A model generated the notes under the pieces. The model did no database searches. It saw only the letters and a list, made by a program, of their open reading frames with translations, and was not told where the DNA came from. The position numbers were made by a program, and so were the translations under genes. Positions 9,401-14,863 of a stretch of DNA of 19,185 nucleotides are shown piece by piece (within the stretch, counting starts at the first letter, position 1; every line of letters starts with the position of its first letter). This DNA is from MGBC108787 sp964430695 (GTDB lineage Bacteria > Bacillota_I > Bacilli_A > RF39 > UBA660): contig CAYSFO010000026.1 of the NCBI GenBank assembly GCA_964430695.1, forward strand, positions 1-19,185, in the 5' to 3' direction.

Positions 9401-9679
9401 TATGAAGAATGGTTTGAGAAGTTAGCTAAAAAATTAGAAATTATTCATGTAAGACAAACAGAACGTTTTGTAGAAATAGAAATTCCGGAAAAGTTTTCTT
9501 CAAATGTAAAAGGAGATAAGTTGTTTTTAGAAGCGTATAATATAAATCCTAGTTTTTCTTTTAAGTATTTAAACAAGAAAATTATTATCACGTTACTTAT
9601 TAAACGAAATGAAAAACACTTTTTATATTCCATTGTTCCATTATTAGAACTAATTATAAGTGACTTGGAGGAGGTTTAA
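6449..9679 (+). CDS. mfd: Transcription-repair coupling factor
   Basis: 1076-aa Mfd, which removes RNA polymerase stalled at DNA damage and recruits UvrA. Layout: an N-terminal UvrB-homology region; an RNA-polymerase-interacting domain from about residue 407 (ELGDYVVHRSHGIGIYNG); a superfamily 2 translocase with Walker A GDVGFGKT (556-563), DEEQ (657-660), a TLSATPIPRT motif and the QIRGRVGRSD motif (about 826-835); and a C-terminal TRCF domain. AGGAGGT lies upstream, overlapping the pth stop. The last codons read GAG GAG GTT TAA, so the stop is embedded in a perfect GGAGGAGGT stretch. In B. subtilis spoVT follows directly; here a reverse-strand nuclease pair intervenes and overlaps this stop by 4 bases. 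Confidence 0.97.
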   Translation: MNWLNDKFPLTENIQITGLTKELNVFYLLHLFENKKENLLVVTNSLYECNQLFSLLSTYTDHVLLFPMDDFLSSVALAISPDLKIKRLETLKKIEDEKYIVVTNLTGFLKFLPQNKKGERKDLCLRMNEEVKRDTIVSHLDRYGYTRDSIVTSTGTYAVRGFIFDIFPTFLEHPIRVEFFGDTIDSIRYFDEDTQLSLHTIEEISISPYDEVIEESKSSLLDYLDEPFVIYYDYQQIEVAYKKLLEDIIEYKKSNEISNEIEYMYKMEDFSISKEIYIETIANTSAKKMPLFSFASFEIENFRSNFDLLKEKVFGWLNNKKTVIFCLSKENQVKKIKELFDVVYVVQYDRIVENQVNVIKKKINQGFLIDDYVVISEFDIEKVHIENIKYKNTLKIGKKVNSLNNLELGDYVVHRSHGIGIYNGVVTLNQMGMQKDFIQINYLGNDRVYIPVEKISTIFKYTDKDGTKPKINKLNSTSWELKKRACQKKIKDISEELMQLYAKRSSTKGIAYIDYPMEDLFAMEFPYEETKDQLKAIEDVQNDLRSQVPMDRLLCGDVGFGKTEVAFRAMFKTILNNKQVLYLCPTTILSKQQYTSALKRFASYPIEIALLNRFTSTKEVKRILEDLDAGKIDILFGTHRLLSDDVKCKNLGLLVVDEEQRFGVTHKEKIKKFKNDVNVLTLSATPIPRTMKMAMSGLRDLSIIDTAPVNRYPVQTYVLSENELIVKDAIYKELTRKGQIFILYNQVASISEFCDKLRKLIPEARITFAHGQMTKKELDDIMESFVDYAFDILVCTTIIETGIDIPNANTLIIYDADHFGLSQLYQIRGRVGRSDKIAYAYLLYNNHKMLNDIAVKRLQAIKDFTELGSGYRIAMRDLSLRGAGDILGSEQAGFIDSVGISLYTKMVEEEIKRLNGEIVEEDTDTKSLINVNTHISDTYVSDEDMKIEIHQMINEVEDEISLHRIQSILEDRFGKITEDIKVYMYEEWFEKLAKKLEIIHVRQTERFVEIEIPEKFSSNVKGDKLFLEAYNINPSFSFKYLNKKIIITLLIKRNEKHFLYSIVPLLELIISDLEEV

Positions 9680-9696
9680 TCTTCTTCTTTTATTTT
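9667..9696 (+). terminator. Possible weak terminator at the mfd stop
   Basis: On the + RNA, GGAGGAG (9667-9673) can pair with CTTCTTC (9681-9687) through 5 Watson-Crick and 2 G-U pairs around a 7-nt loop that contains the mfd stop. TTTT and a second TTTT follow. The pairing exists only on the + RNA because of the G-U pairs. It would be weak, and it is the only hairpin I see that could end the mfd operon. Confidence 0.3.
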
Positions 9697-10587
9697 GTAT
9701 GTTAAGGGAATGATGGTTTCACTTCTTACAAAATTAGCAATTAATTTATCTTGCTGCTTTGAAATTATAATTCCAATAGTTTTATTGTGAAATGGTTCTT
9801 TTATTTGTTCATCTACTATTTGCATATAAAATTCGATTTGAGCTTTATCTTCTTTTCTTAATTCCCTAAGTTTTAACTCAACAACAAAAAAGCAATTGAA
9901 TTTGTAGTTGAATAAAAAAATGTCAATATAATAATTTTTCTGGTTATAACTTAGTTTGTATTGATTATCTATTAAGGAAAATCCATCTCCGAGTTGATTA
10001 AAAAAGTTTTGAAGTTTTGCAAGAATTTCTATTTCTAAATCATGTTCTGAATTGATTCTTCTTTCTTTTTCTAGTTCTATAGTAATTGGGTCTTTCATGG
10101 TGTTAAAAATAGAATATTTAGTGGTAGGGGCAATGATTTCTATTTTATCTGGTTTATTCACTAATCGTCCATAGGAGTTATTCTTTATTTCATTAATTAA
10201 TTCTCTTTTTGATAAATTTTTAGTAATACATAAATTAATATAGTAATTACGCTTCTTTTTATCTTTGATAGGAAGTAGAGTTACAATATTGGTCCAAGAA
10301 AGTTGCGCCACTGGCGCAAGAATTGGAAATGATAAATAAAATTGTCTAAATCTAGATAAATTGGTGTAATTATACCCATTTCCGTATTTTTTTGTATATT
10401 TTATACTCCATTCTTTAATTAGTCCATTTCCATACTTTGCACGTTTATCTCCACCTTGTGTCTCAACAAGCAATCTTCCAATATTCCAATAGTTTTTTAA
10501 TGTACTATGATTTTCTTTTAGTATTCTAGTTTGTTTACTTATCTCATTCTTTTTGATGAAAACTTCAATTTCGTTAAAATAATTCAT
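9676..10587 (-). CDS. DUF1016/YhcG-family PDDEXK nuclease-like protein, copy B (downstream)
   Basis: 303-aa protein of the DUF1016 (YhcG) family: an N-terminal domain (about 1-140, with LSWTNIVTLLP) and a C-terminal PDDEXK nuclease fold (about 165-300). Candidate catalytic residues are Asp222 (YYIDIFLF) and Glu237-Leu-Lys239 (VVELK), with the usual QIEFYMQIVDEQ downstream. The start at 10587 is chosen because GAAAGGA lies 7 bases upstream and it aligns with the start of copy A; an upstream in-frame start at 10650 would overlap copy A. It is probably co-transcribed with copy A, 16 bases away. Residues 164-299 are identical to copy A, while 61-140 are only about 60% identical. A 17-nt hairpin lies in codons 90-95. 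Family members occur near restriction-modification and defence genes, but none is visible here, so the function is unproven. Confidence 0.85.
   Translation of the reverse strand: MNYFNEIEVFIKKNEISKQTRILKENHSTLKNYWNIGRLLVETQGGDKRAKYGNGLIKEWSIKYTKKYGNGYNYTNLSRFRQFYLSFPILAPVAQLSWTNIVTLLPIKDKKKRNYYINLCITKNLSKRELINEIKNNSYGRLVNKPDKIEIIAPTTKYSIFNTMKDPITIELEKERRINSEHDLEIEILAKLQNFFNQLGDGFSLIDNQYKLSYNQKNYYIDIFLFNYKFNCFFVVELKLRELRKEDKAQIEFYMQIVDEQIKEPFHNKTIGIIISKQQDKLIANFVRSETIIPLTYKIKEED
9776..10100 (-). repeat. 325-bp perfect direct repeat, unit in copy B
   Basis: By eye this stretch is identical base for base to 10704-11028, at an offset of 928 bases. It encodes most of the PDDEXK half. Single mismatches at 9769 and 9775 and a cluster starting at 10101 bound the perfect match. 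Synonymous sites are identical too, which shows recent exchange rather than protein-level constraint. Confidence 0.93.
10303..10319 (-). other. 17-nt intragenic hairpin, copy B
   Basis: Coding-strand sequence TTGCGCCAGTGGCGCAA is a perfect 7-bp stem (TTGCGCC/GGCGCAA) with an AGT loop. It is GC-rich in a very AT-rich gene. It covers codons 90-95 (L-A-P-V-A-Q), directly before the conserved LSW motif. The flanking bases are identical between the two copies, whereas the stem is not. Confidence 0.8.
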
Positions 10588-10603
10588 GAATTTATCCTTT
10601 CTG

Positions 10604-11515
10604 TTATTGTTTGTTGTTGATTTTATAAGTGAGTGGAATAATAGTTTCACTTCTTACAAAATTAGCAATTAATTTATCTTGCTGCTTTGAAATTATGATT
10701 CCGATAGTTTTATTGTGAAATGGTTCTTTTATTTGTTCATCTACTATTTGCATATAAAATTCGATTTGAGCTTTATCTTCTTTTCTTAATTCCCTAAGTT
10801 TTAACTCAACAACAAAAAAGCAATTGAATTTGTAGTTGAATAAAAAAATGTCAATATAATAATTTTTCTGGTTATAACTTAGTTTGTATTGATTATCTAT
10901 TAAGGAAAATCCATCTCCGAGTTGATTAAAAAAGTTTTGAAGTTTTGCAAGAATTTCTATTTCTAAATCATGTTCTGAATTGATTCTTCTTTCTTTTTCT
11001 AGTTCTATAGTAATTGGGTCTTTCATGGCGTCAAAAAGAGAATATTTAGTAATGGGAGCAATGATTTCTATTTTATCCGGTTTATTTACTAATCGTTCAT
11101 AGGAATTACTTTCCATTTCACACTTTAATTCTCTTACTGATAAATTCTTTGTATTGCATAAATTAATATAGTAGTTTTGTTTATTTTTATCTTTGATAGG
11201 CAAGATTAACTTAATGTGTGACCAAGAAAGTCGCCACACTGTAGCGAGAATTGGAAATGATAAATAAAGTTGTTTAAATCTAGCCATATTGGCATAACTA
11301 TAGTTTGAACCATAACTGTTTGAAAACTTTTGAGCCCATTCTTTAATTAGTCCATTTCCATACTTAGCACGTTTATCTCCACCTTGTGCTTCGACAAGTA
11401 ACCTTCCAATATTCCAATAGTTTTCTAACGTACTATGATTTTCTTCTAGTACTCTCACTCGTTTACTAACTTCATTCTTTTTTATATAGTTTTCTATTTC
11501 ATTATAATAATTCAT
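10604..11515 (-). CDS. DUF1016/YhcG-family PDDEXK nuclease-like protein, copy A (upstream)
   Basis: 303-aa paralogue and operon leader of copy B. The same domains are present: an N-terminal DUF1016 domain (with LSWSHIKLILP, the canonical family motif) and a PDDEXK C-terminal half with Asp222, Glu237 and Lys239. AGAGGA lies 6 bases upstream of the ATG, and a divergent regulatory region shared with spoVT lies beyond. Compared with copy B, residues 1-60 are about 83% identical, 61-140 about 60%, and 164-299 are 100%. A uniform duplication would not give this pattern, so recent recombination or gene conversion of the nuclease half is likely. The last few residues (NNKQ versus KEED) differ again. 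Confidence 0.86.
   Translation of the reverse strand: MNYYNEIENYIKKNEVSKRVRVLEENHSTLENYWNIGRLLVEAQGGDKRAKYGNGLIKEWAQKFSNSYGSNYSYANMARFKQLYLSFPILATVWRLSWSHIKLILPIKDKNKQNYYINLCNTKNLSVRELKCEMESNSYERLVNKPDKIEIIAPITKYSLFDAMKDPITIELEKERRINSEHDLEIEILAKLQNFFNQLGDGFSLIDNQYKLSYNQKNYYIDIFLFNYKFNCFFVVELKLRELRKEDKAQIEFYMQIVDEQIKEPFHNKTIGIIISKQQDKLIANFVRSETIIPLTYKINNKQ
10704..11028 (-). repeat. 325-bp perfect direct repeat, unit in copy A
   Basis: Partner of the repeat at 9776-10100. Outside it, the two genes stay alignable without gaps at the same 928-base offset but with many substitutions, most dense over codons 61-140. Confidence 0.93.
11231..11247 (-). other. 17-nt intragenic hairpin, copy A
   Basis: Coding-strand sequence TCGCTACAGTGTGGCGA at exactly the position equivalent to the copy B hairpin (offset 928). 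The 7-bp stem includes one G-U pair, which forms only in the mRNA sense, and the loop is again AGT. Compared with copy B, pair 2 changes U-A to C-G, pair 5 G-C to U-G and pair 6 C-G to A-U, so pairing is kept while sequence changes. Confidence 0.78.
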
Positions 11516-11533
11516 AAGCAGTCCTCTCTACTT

Positions 11534-11556
11534 TATATATACACCGATAATTGGTG
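11534..11556 (-). promoter_or_regulatory. Candidate promoter and operator dyad for the nuclease pair
   Basis: On the - strand a TATATA (11536-11541) lies about 20 bases upstream of the copy A start and could be a -10. No good -35 is visible. Immediately upstream sits an imperfect dyad, CACCAATTATCGGTG in the - sense (11542-11556), with 12 of 15 symmetric positions and CACC/GGTG arms. It would fall in the -35 to -10 spacer, a usual place for a repressor site. Confidence 0.35.
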
Positions 11557-11591
11557 ATTTCCTTTTTTCTTTCTTGTTTTCTCTTTTCTTT

Positions 11592-11621
11592 TGCATATTT
11601 TTCTTTTTCCAACCCAAACTA
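11592..11621 (+). promoter_or_regulatory. Sigma-G-like promoter of spoVT
   Basis: TGCATA (11592-11597) and CAAACTA (11615-11621) are separated by 17 bases. This is close to the sigma-G consensus (TGMATA, then CATACTA). spoVT is transcribed by sigma-G in B. subtilis. The -10 ends 24 bases upstream of the spoVT start, with AAGGAG between. The match is by eye only, in AT-rich DNA. Confidence 0.5.
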
Positions 11622-11645
11622 AATACGTAAGGAGTTGAGTTACTT

Positions 11646-12167
11646 TTGAAGTCGACTGGAGTCATTCGAAGAATTGATGAGTTAGGAAGAATTGTCTTAC
11701 CAAAAGAAATTCGTCGTAATTTAGGTATACGAGAGGGGGAAAATTTAGAAATATTTGTTGAAGATGATAAAGTTATTTTAAAGAAATATTCTAAAATTAA
11801 AGATTTTAAAGAAATTATTAATCAAATTTGTGAAATTGTTACTAACGTTTATGATATTCATTTAATTGTTACTGATAGAGATAAAGTAGAGTATTCTAAT
11901 GTGGATTCTTTACTTGTTGGAAGGGAATTGGATTCAAAGTTAATCGGTTTTATTCATAACCGAGAAAGTGTTTTAAAAAATGAAATGCAATCATATAAAT
12001 TTAATGAAGTAGAAAAAAATGGTTATTTTTTTGTTCAACCGATTATTTCTTTAACTGATTGTTTGGGGTTAATTCTTTTATATAATGATTCACCTATTAA
12101 GGAAGAAAACATTACTTTACTAAAATTTTTAGCCAATTTAATTGCCAGTAAGGTAGATATTTCTTGA
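11646..12167 (+). CDS. spoVT: Stage V sporulation regulator SpoVT
   Basis: 173-aa AbrB-family transcription factor of the forespore. In B. subtilis SpoVT adjusts the sigma-G regulon, including spore coat, cortex and germination genes. The N-terminal swapped-hairpin DNA-binding domain is almost that of B. subtilis (MKSTGVIRRIDELGRIVLPKEI, then LEIFVEDDKVILKKYS). The rest (about 55-173) is a GAF-like regulatory domain, with DRDKVEYSN and FFVQPIISLTDCLGLILL. This domain and the length (178 aa in B. subtilis) separate it from AbrB and Abh, which are under 100 aa. The start is a TTG, with AAGGAG 11 bases upstream; the conserved MKxTG start supports it. The stop codon overlaps the -35 of the next promoter. 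Confidence 0.93.
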   Translation: MKSTGVIRRIDELGRIVLPKEIRRNLGIREGENLEIFVEDDKVILKKYSKIKDFKEIINQICEIVTNVYDIHLIVTDRDKVEYSNVDSLLVGRELDSKLIGFIHNRESVLKNEMQSYKFNEVEKNGYFFVQPIISLTDCLGLILLYNDSPIKEENITLLKFLANLIASKVDIS

Positions 12168-12192
12168 ACAACGAAATAAACTATGCTAATAT
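12164..12192 (+). promoter_or_regulatory. Sigma-A-like promoter of the T-box transcript
   Basis: TTGAAC (12164-12169), a 17-base spacer, then an extended -10 TGC plus TAATAT (12184-12192). The -35 overlaps the end of spoVT. Transcription would start near 12199, just ahead of the T-box leader. Confidence 0.5.
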
Positions 12193-12199
12193 ACAAGTA

Positions 12200-12398
12200 A
12201 TTAATGAAGAAGGAAAGAGTAGTATTTTTACTTTATTTTAGAGAGTTTATGGTTGGTGAAAGTAAACATAAAGGAAAGTATGAACATGGTTCTGGAGTTA
12301 AACCGATTCATTCTCGTTACGAATTAAAGTGCATGATTCAATCATGAATTAAGGTGGTACCACGGATATTTATTCGTCCTTAATTTATGATTTTTTTT
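12200..12398 (+). promoter_or_regulatory. T-box riboswitch, methionine specifier
   Basis: Leader RNA that senses uncharged tRNA and prevents termination. Seen are the Stem I element GGTTGGTGAAAG (12251-12262), the specifier region TGAACATGGTTCTGGAG with the codon after GAAC being ATG (Met, 12286-12288), and the T-box proper AAGGTGGTACCACGG (12351-12365). The bulge UGGU pairs with an NCCA end bearing discriminator A, as in tRNA-Met. A terminator helix follows. The specificity fits metG, but metG is 2.4 kb downstream, behind three other genes. The outer boundary of Stem I is approximate. Confidence 0.9.
12341..12398 (+). terminator. T-box terminator hairpin
   Basis: ATCATGAATTAAGG (12341-12354) pairs with CCTTAATTTATGAT (12378-12391) over 14 positions with one G-U, followed by a run of eight T. 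The alternative antiterminator uses the T-box bases in the 5' arm with TCCTT from the 3' arm, so the two folds exclude each other. Confidence 0.85.
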
Positions 12399-12418
12399 AT
12401 TTATTAGGAGGAATGTTT

Positions 12419-13535
12419 ATGACAAGTTTAGATGAAATAAACCAAAGAATAAGTGATAGAACCGATTGTTTTTATTGGCAAACTGATAGAAAAATAAGTG
12501 CTGAAGAAGCTGCCTTCATTTGGAAAGATAGGCACTCTGCCATAACAAATGAAGAATTGTTAGATAAAATCAATAAAGAGTTAAAAGATGATAAGTTGGC
12601 CTATATAAAGCCATTTGATGAAAATGCACAGACGAGTTTAGGAAATGTGAATTCCATACGAGTGGGCGTTTTAGAAAGTGGAAAAGAAGTAATTATAAGA
12701 TGTCATCCAAAAGGTGTAAAAAATGGTTATTTTTTTGTAGAATGTTTAGCAGCAAGTATTGCATTAAAAAATAGTATTCCTGCTTATAAAACATATTGTA
12801 TTCATGAATTGGAAAATGATAGTGATATTTCTTATCAAGTTATAGAGAAACTAGATGGAGATACTGTTCAATTTTGTTTAAAAAAACATCCTGAAAAAGA
12901 AGAGCAACTTGTTATTGAAATGGGAAAAACCATGGCAAGATTGCATAGAATCAAAGTTAATGGATTTGGTCCTTTTGCTAATGATCAAGCTAAAAATGGA
13001 ATTCTAAAAGGAATGCATCAATCACTAAAAGATTCTATAAATGCAGGATTAGAAGAAAATCTTGAAAGATTAGTAAAATATAATATTTTAACTAAAGAAG
13101 TGGCAGATAAGATGCAAAAGTTATTTGATGATAATGAACTACTGAATTCAGATGTATCCGTTTTAATTCATAATGATTTTGCTTGATTGGAATTTATTAA
13201 CTGATGGTAATACTATCACAGGTGTTATTGATTGGGATGAATGTGTTGCAGGACATCCTATACAAGAAATTGCCTGCTGGTCAACTTTCTTCGACCCAGA
13301 AAGAATAAAACCTTTTTTAAAAGGATACTTTAGTGAAACACCAGAATATGAACATTTTGATGAAATGTTTCAGTTAATGAGACTTCGATATACAATATCT
13401 AAAATGGCATTAAGAATTAAAAAATATACTTATGAACAAACACCATTTTTAAAGAGTATAATAGAAAAAGGCGAAAAGCATTTAGAAGAATTAATAGAAG
13501 TATTTCATTTAAATGAATGTAGTCATAAGAGGTGA
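12419..13535 (+). pseudogene. Aminoglycoside-phosphotransferase-like kinase, frameshifted
   Basis: APH/choline-kinase-fold protein split by one extra base. The first frame (255 aa) ends HNDFA followed by TGA at 13184-13186. Removing one T at 13183/13184 restores HNDFADWNLL, the catalytic loop H-x-D-x4-N (His251, Asp253, Asn258), followed by GVIDWDE (Asp271), the metal-binding equivalent of the DFG motif. The restored protein is 371 aa. The break is exactly in the catalytic loop, so neither piece can be active alone. Start at 12419: AGGAGG lies 7 bases upstream, whereas the ATG at 12413 is too close to it. This is the first gene after the T-box. The true substrate is unknown; resistance to aminoglycosides cannot be claimed. 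It could be a real pseudogene or a sequencing error. Confidence 0.85.
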
Positions 13536-13541
13536 TTGTCG

Positions 13542-14093
13542 ATGGAAAAATTGCTAATAATGGCTTATATGGGTACTGGGAAGACGGAATTAGAGAACAG
13601 ATATGCAAATGTAGTTGATTTTGATTTTCAAGATTATAAATACATTTATGATGAATCAATTAGACATTTACCTTTAGAACAAAGAAAAGGTTCTACAAAG
13701 TTAAGAACTGAGAATCCTAATTACCCTGAAAATTTTCTTAATGATGCTATAAAATTACTTAATGAAGGAAATATTGTTGTATCTCCGTTTATAGAACATG
13801 TATTTAGAGCTTATGATGAATCTGACATTAAATCTCAAGTTGAAAACTTAAGAATTATTTTGGTTTGTCCTACAAAAGATAATTTTGATGAGTATGTAGA
13901 AAGATTTAAAAATAGAGGTAATAGTGATGAATTTATTGCTAGAAGAGAAAAGGAATTTTCTAGTTTAGTTGATTTATTTGAACAAGCAGATAATTATGAG
14001 AAAATAATAATGAAGCCTGGACAATTTTTATCTGAGGCATTAGCAGTATATGGTATAGCTTTAAATGAAAAAAGTCTTATAATAAAAAAATAG
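13542..14093 (+). CDS. Small P-loop NTPase, nucleotide-kinase-like
   Basis: 183-aa soluble protein of unrecognised specific family. A Walker A-like motif sits at the N-terminus (residues 8-15, AYMGTGKT, with Ala in the first Gly position). Next come VVDFDFQDYKYIYD, an IVVSPFIEHV strand, LRIILVCPTKDNFDEYVERF, and a basic NRGNSDEFIARREKEF segment that resembles the lid of small nucleotide kinases. Start at 13542: AGAGGTGA lies upstream and overlaps the previous stop; a TTG at 13536 is less likely. It is tightly coupled to the phosphotransferase-like gene. I infer a kinase or other phosphotransfer role; the substrate is unknown. Confidence 0.72.
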   Translation: MEKLLIMAYMGTGKTELENRYANVVDFDFQDYKYIYDESIRHLPLEQRKGSTKLRTENPNYPENFLNDAIKLLNEGNIVVSPFIEHVFRAYDESDIKSQVENLRIILVCPTKDNFDEYVERFKNRGNSDEFIARREKEFSSLVDLFEQADNYEKIIMKPGQFLSEALAVYGIALNEKSLIIKK

Positions 14094-14110
14094 AATTATG
14101 GAGGAAGTTT

Positions 14111-14845
14111 ATGAAAAAAGTAGTAATGATTACAGGAGCAAGAAGAGGCCTTGGAAAAGCGATTGCTTATCGTTTTGCAAGTCAGGGTTACGATATAATT
14201 ATAAATGATAGAGAGGAGCGAAAAAAGTTATCTGCTATTAAAAAAGATTTGGAAGAAAAATATTCTATTAAAGCTATCGTTTGTTTTGGAGATATCGCCA
14301 ATGAAGAAGATGTTAGAAGAATGCTTGAGAAAGTGAAAAAGGAATTTGGTAGATTGGATGTATTGGTTAATAATGCTGCAATTGTTTATGACATGGAAAT
14401 AAGTGAGCGACCTAATAGTCTATTTGAAGAAACGATGCATAACAATGTAACAGGAACTTATTTAATGTGCAAGTATTTTGGTAAATATATGTATGAACAA
14501 GAATTTACAACTAGAGTCATTAATATATCAAGTACAAATGGAATAAATTGGAATTTTCCGACAAGTATTGATTATGATGCTTCTAAAGCAGCAATAATTT
14601 CATTAACGCATAACTTTGCCATGGAATATGCACCAAAAATTTTAGTAAATGCAGTGGCACCTCATTGGATTAATACAGAAATGAATAATTCTTTATCTAA
14701 AGAAGAATTAGATGAAGAAGCATCAAAAATATTTTTAAAACGATTTGCTGAGCCAGAAGAGGTAGCAAGTTTAGTCTATTATTTAGGTAGTGATGAAAAT
14801 ACCTATGTAAATAATGAAGTGATTACTATTAGTGGTGGCTATTAA
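14111..14845 (+). CDS. Short-chain dehydrogenase/reductase (SDR family)
   Basis: 244-aa classical SDR with a Rossmann fold. The cofactor motif is TGARRGLG (8-15); the Arg residues after Gly and the NDREERKK segment suggest NADP(H). NNAA is at 87-90, a catalytic Ser at 140/141, Tyr155 and Lys159 in YDASK, and the C-terminal ISGGY. The protein resembles FabG-type reductases, but the gene is not in a fatty acid cluster, so I do not call it fabG. GGAGGA lies upstream. It is third in the accessory cassette, 18 bases before metG and with no terminator between, so metG would depend on transcription through it. Substrate unknown. Confidence 0.88.
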   Translation: MKKVVMITGARRGLGKAIAYRFASQGYDIIINDREERKKLSAIKKDLEEKYSIKAIVCFGDIANEEDVRRMLEKVKKEFGRLDVLVNNAAIVYDMEISERPNSLFEETMHNNVTGTYLMCKYFGKYMYEQEFTTRVINISSTNGINWNFPTSIDYDASKAAIISLTHNFAMEYAPKILVNAVAPHWINTEMNNSLSKEELDEEASKIFLKRFAEPEEVASLVYYLGSDENTYVNNEVITISGGY

Positions 14846-14863
14846 AAAGAAAAGAGGATTATT

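Noticed and set aside
8257..9633. Several - strand open frames inside mfd
   Set aside because: No homology recognised and fully covered by a strong conserved gene; shadows of mfd.
10588..10650. Upstream start for nuclease copy B
   Set aside because: It would overlap copy A by 47 bases and add 21 residues with no counterpart in copy A. The ATG at 10587 has a good ribosome binding site.
9676..11515. Toxin-antitoxin or restriction-modification operon
   Set aside because: No methyltransferase, specificity subunit or small antitoxin accompanies the two nuclease-like genes; only the two paralogues are present.
9660..11640. Insertion sequence or integrase-mediated island
   Set aside because: No transposase or integrase, no tRNA gene, and no clear terminal inverted or direct repeats at either edge by eye.
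13181..13187. Programmed +1 frameshift at GCU-UGA
   Set aside because: It lacks the CUU-UGA slippery context of prfB, no SD-like stimulator is seen, and re-pairing of tRNA-Ala with CUU would be poor. A mutation or read error is simpler.
13173..13535. Independent small gene starting at 13173
   Set aside because: It has no ribosome binding site, and its protein is the C-terminal third of the phosphotransferase fold, continuous with the frame before it.
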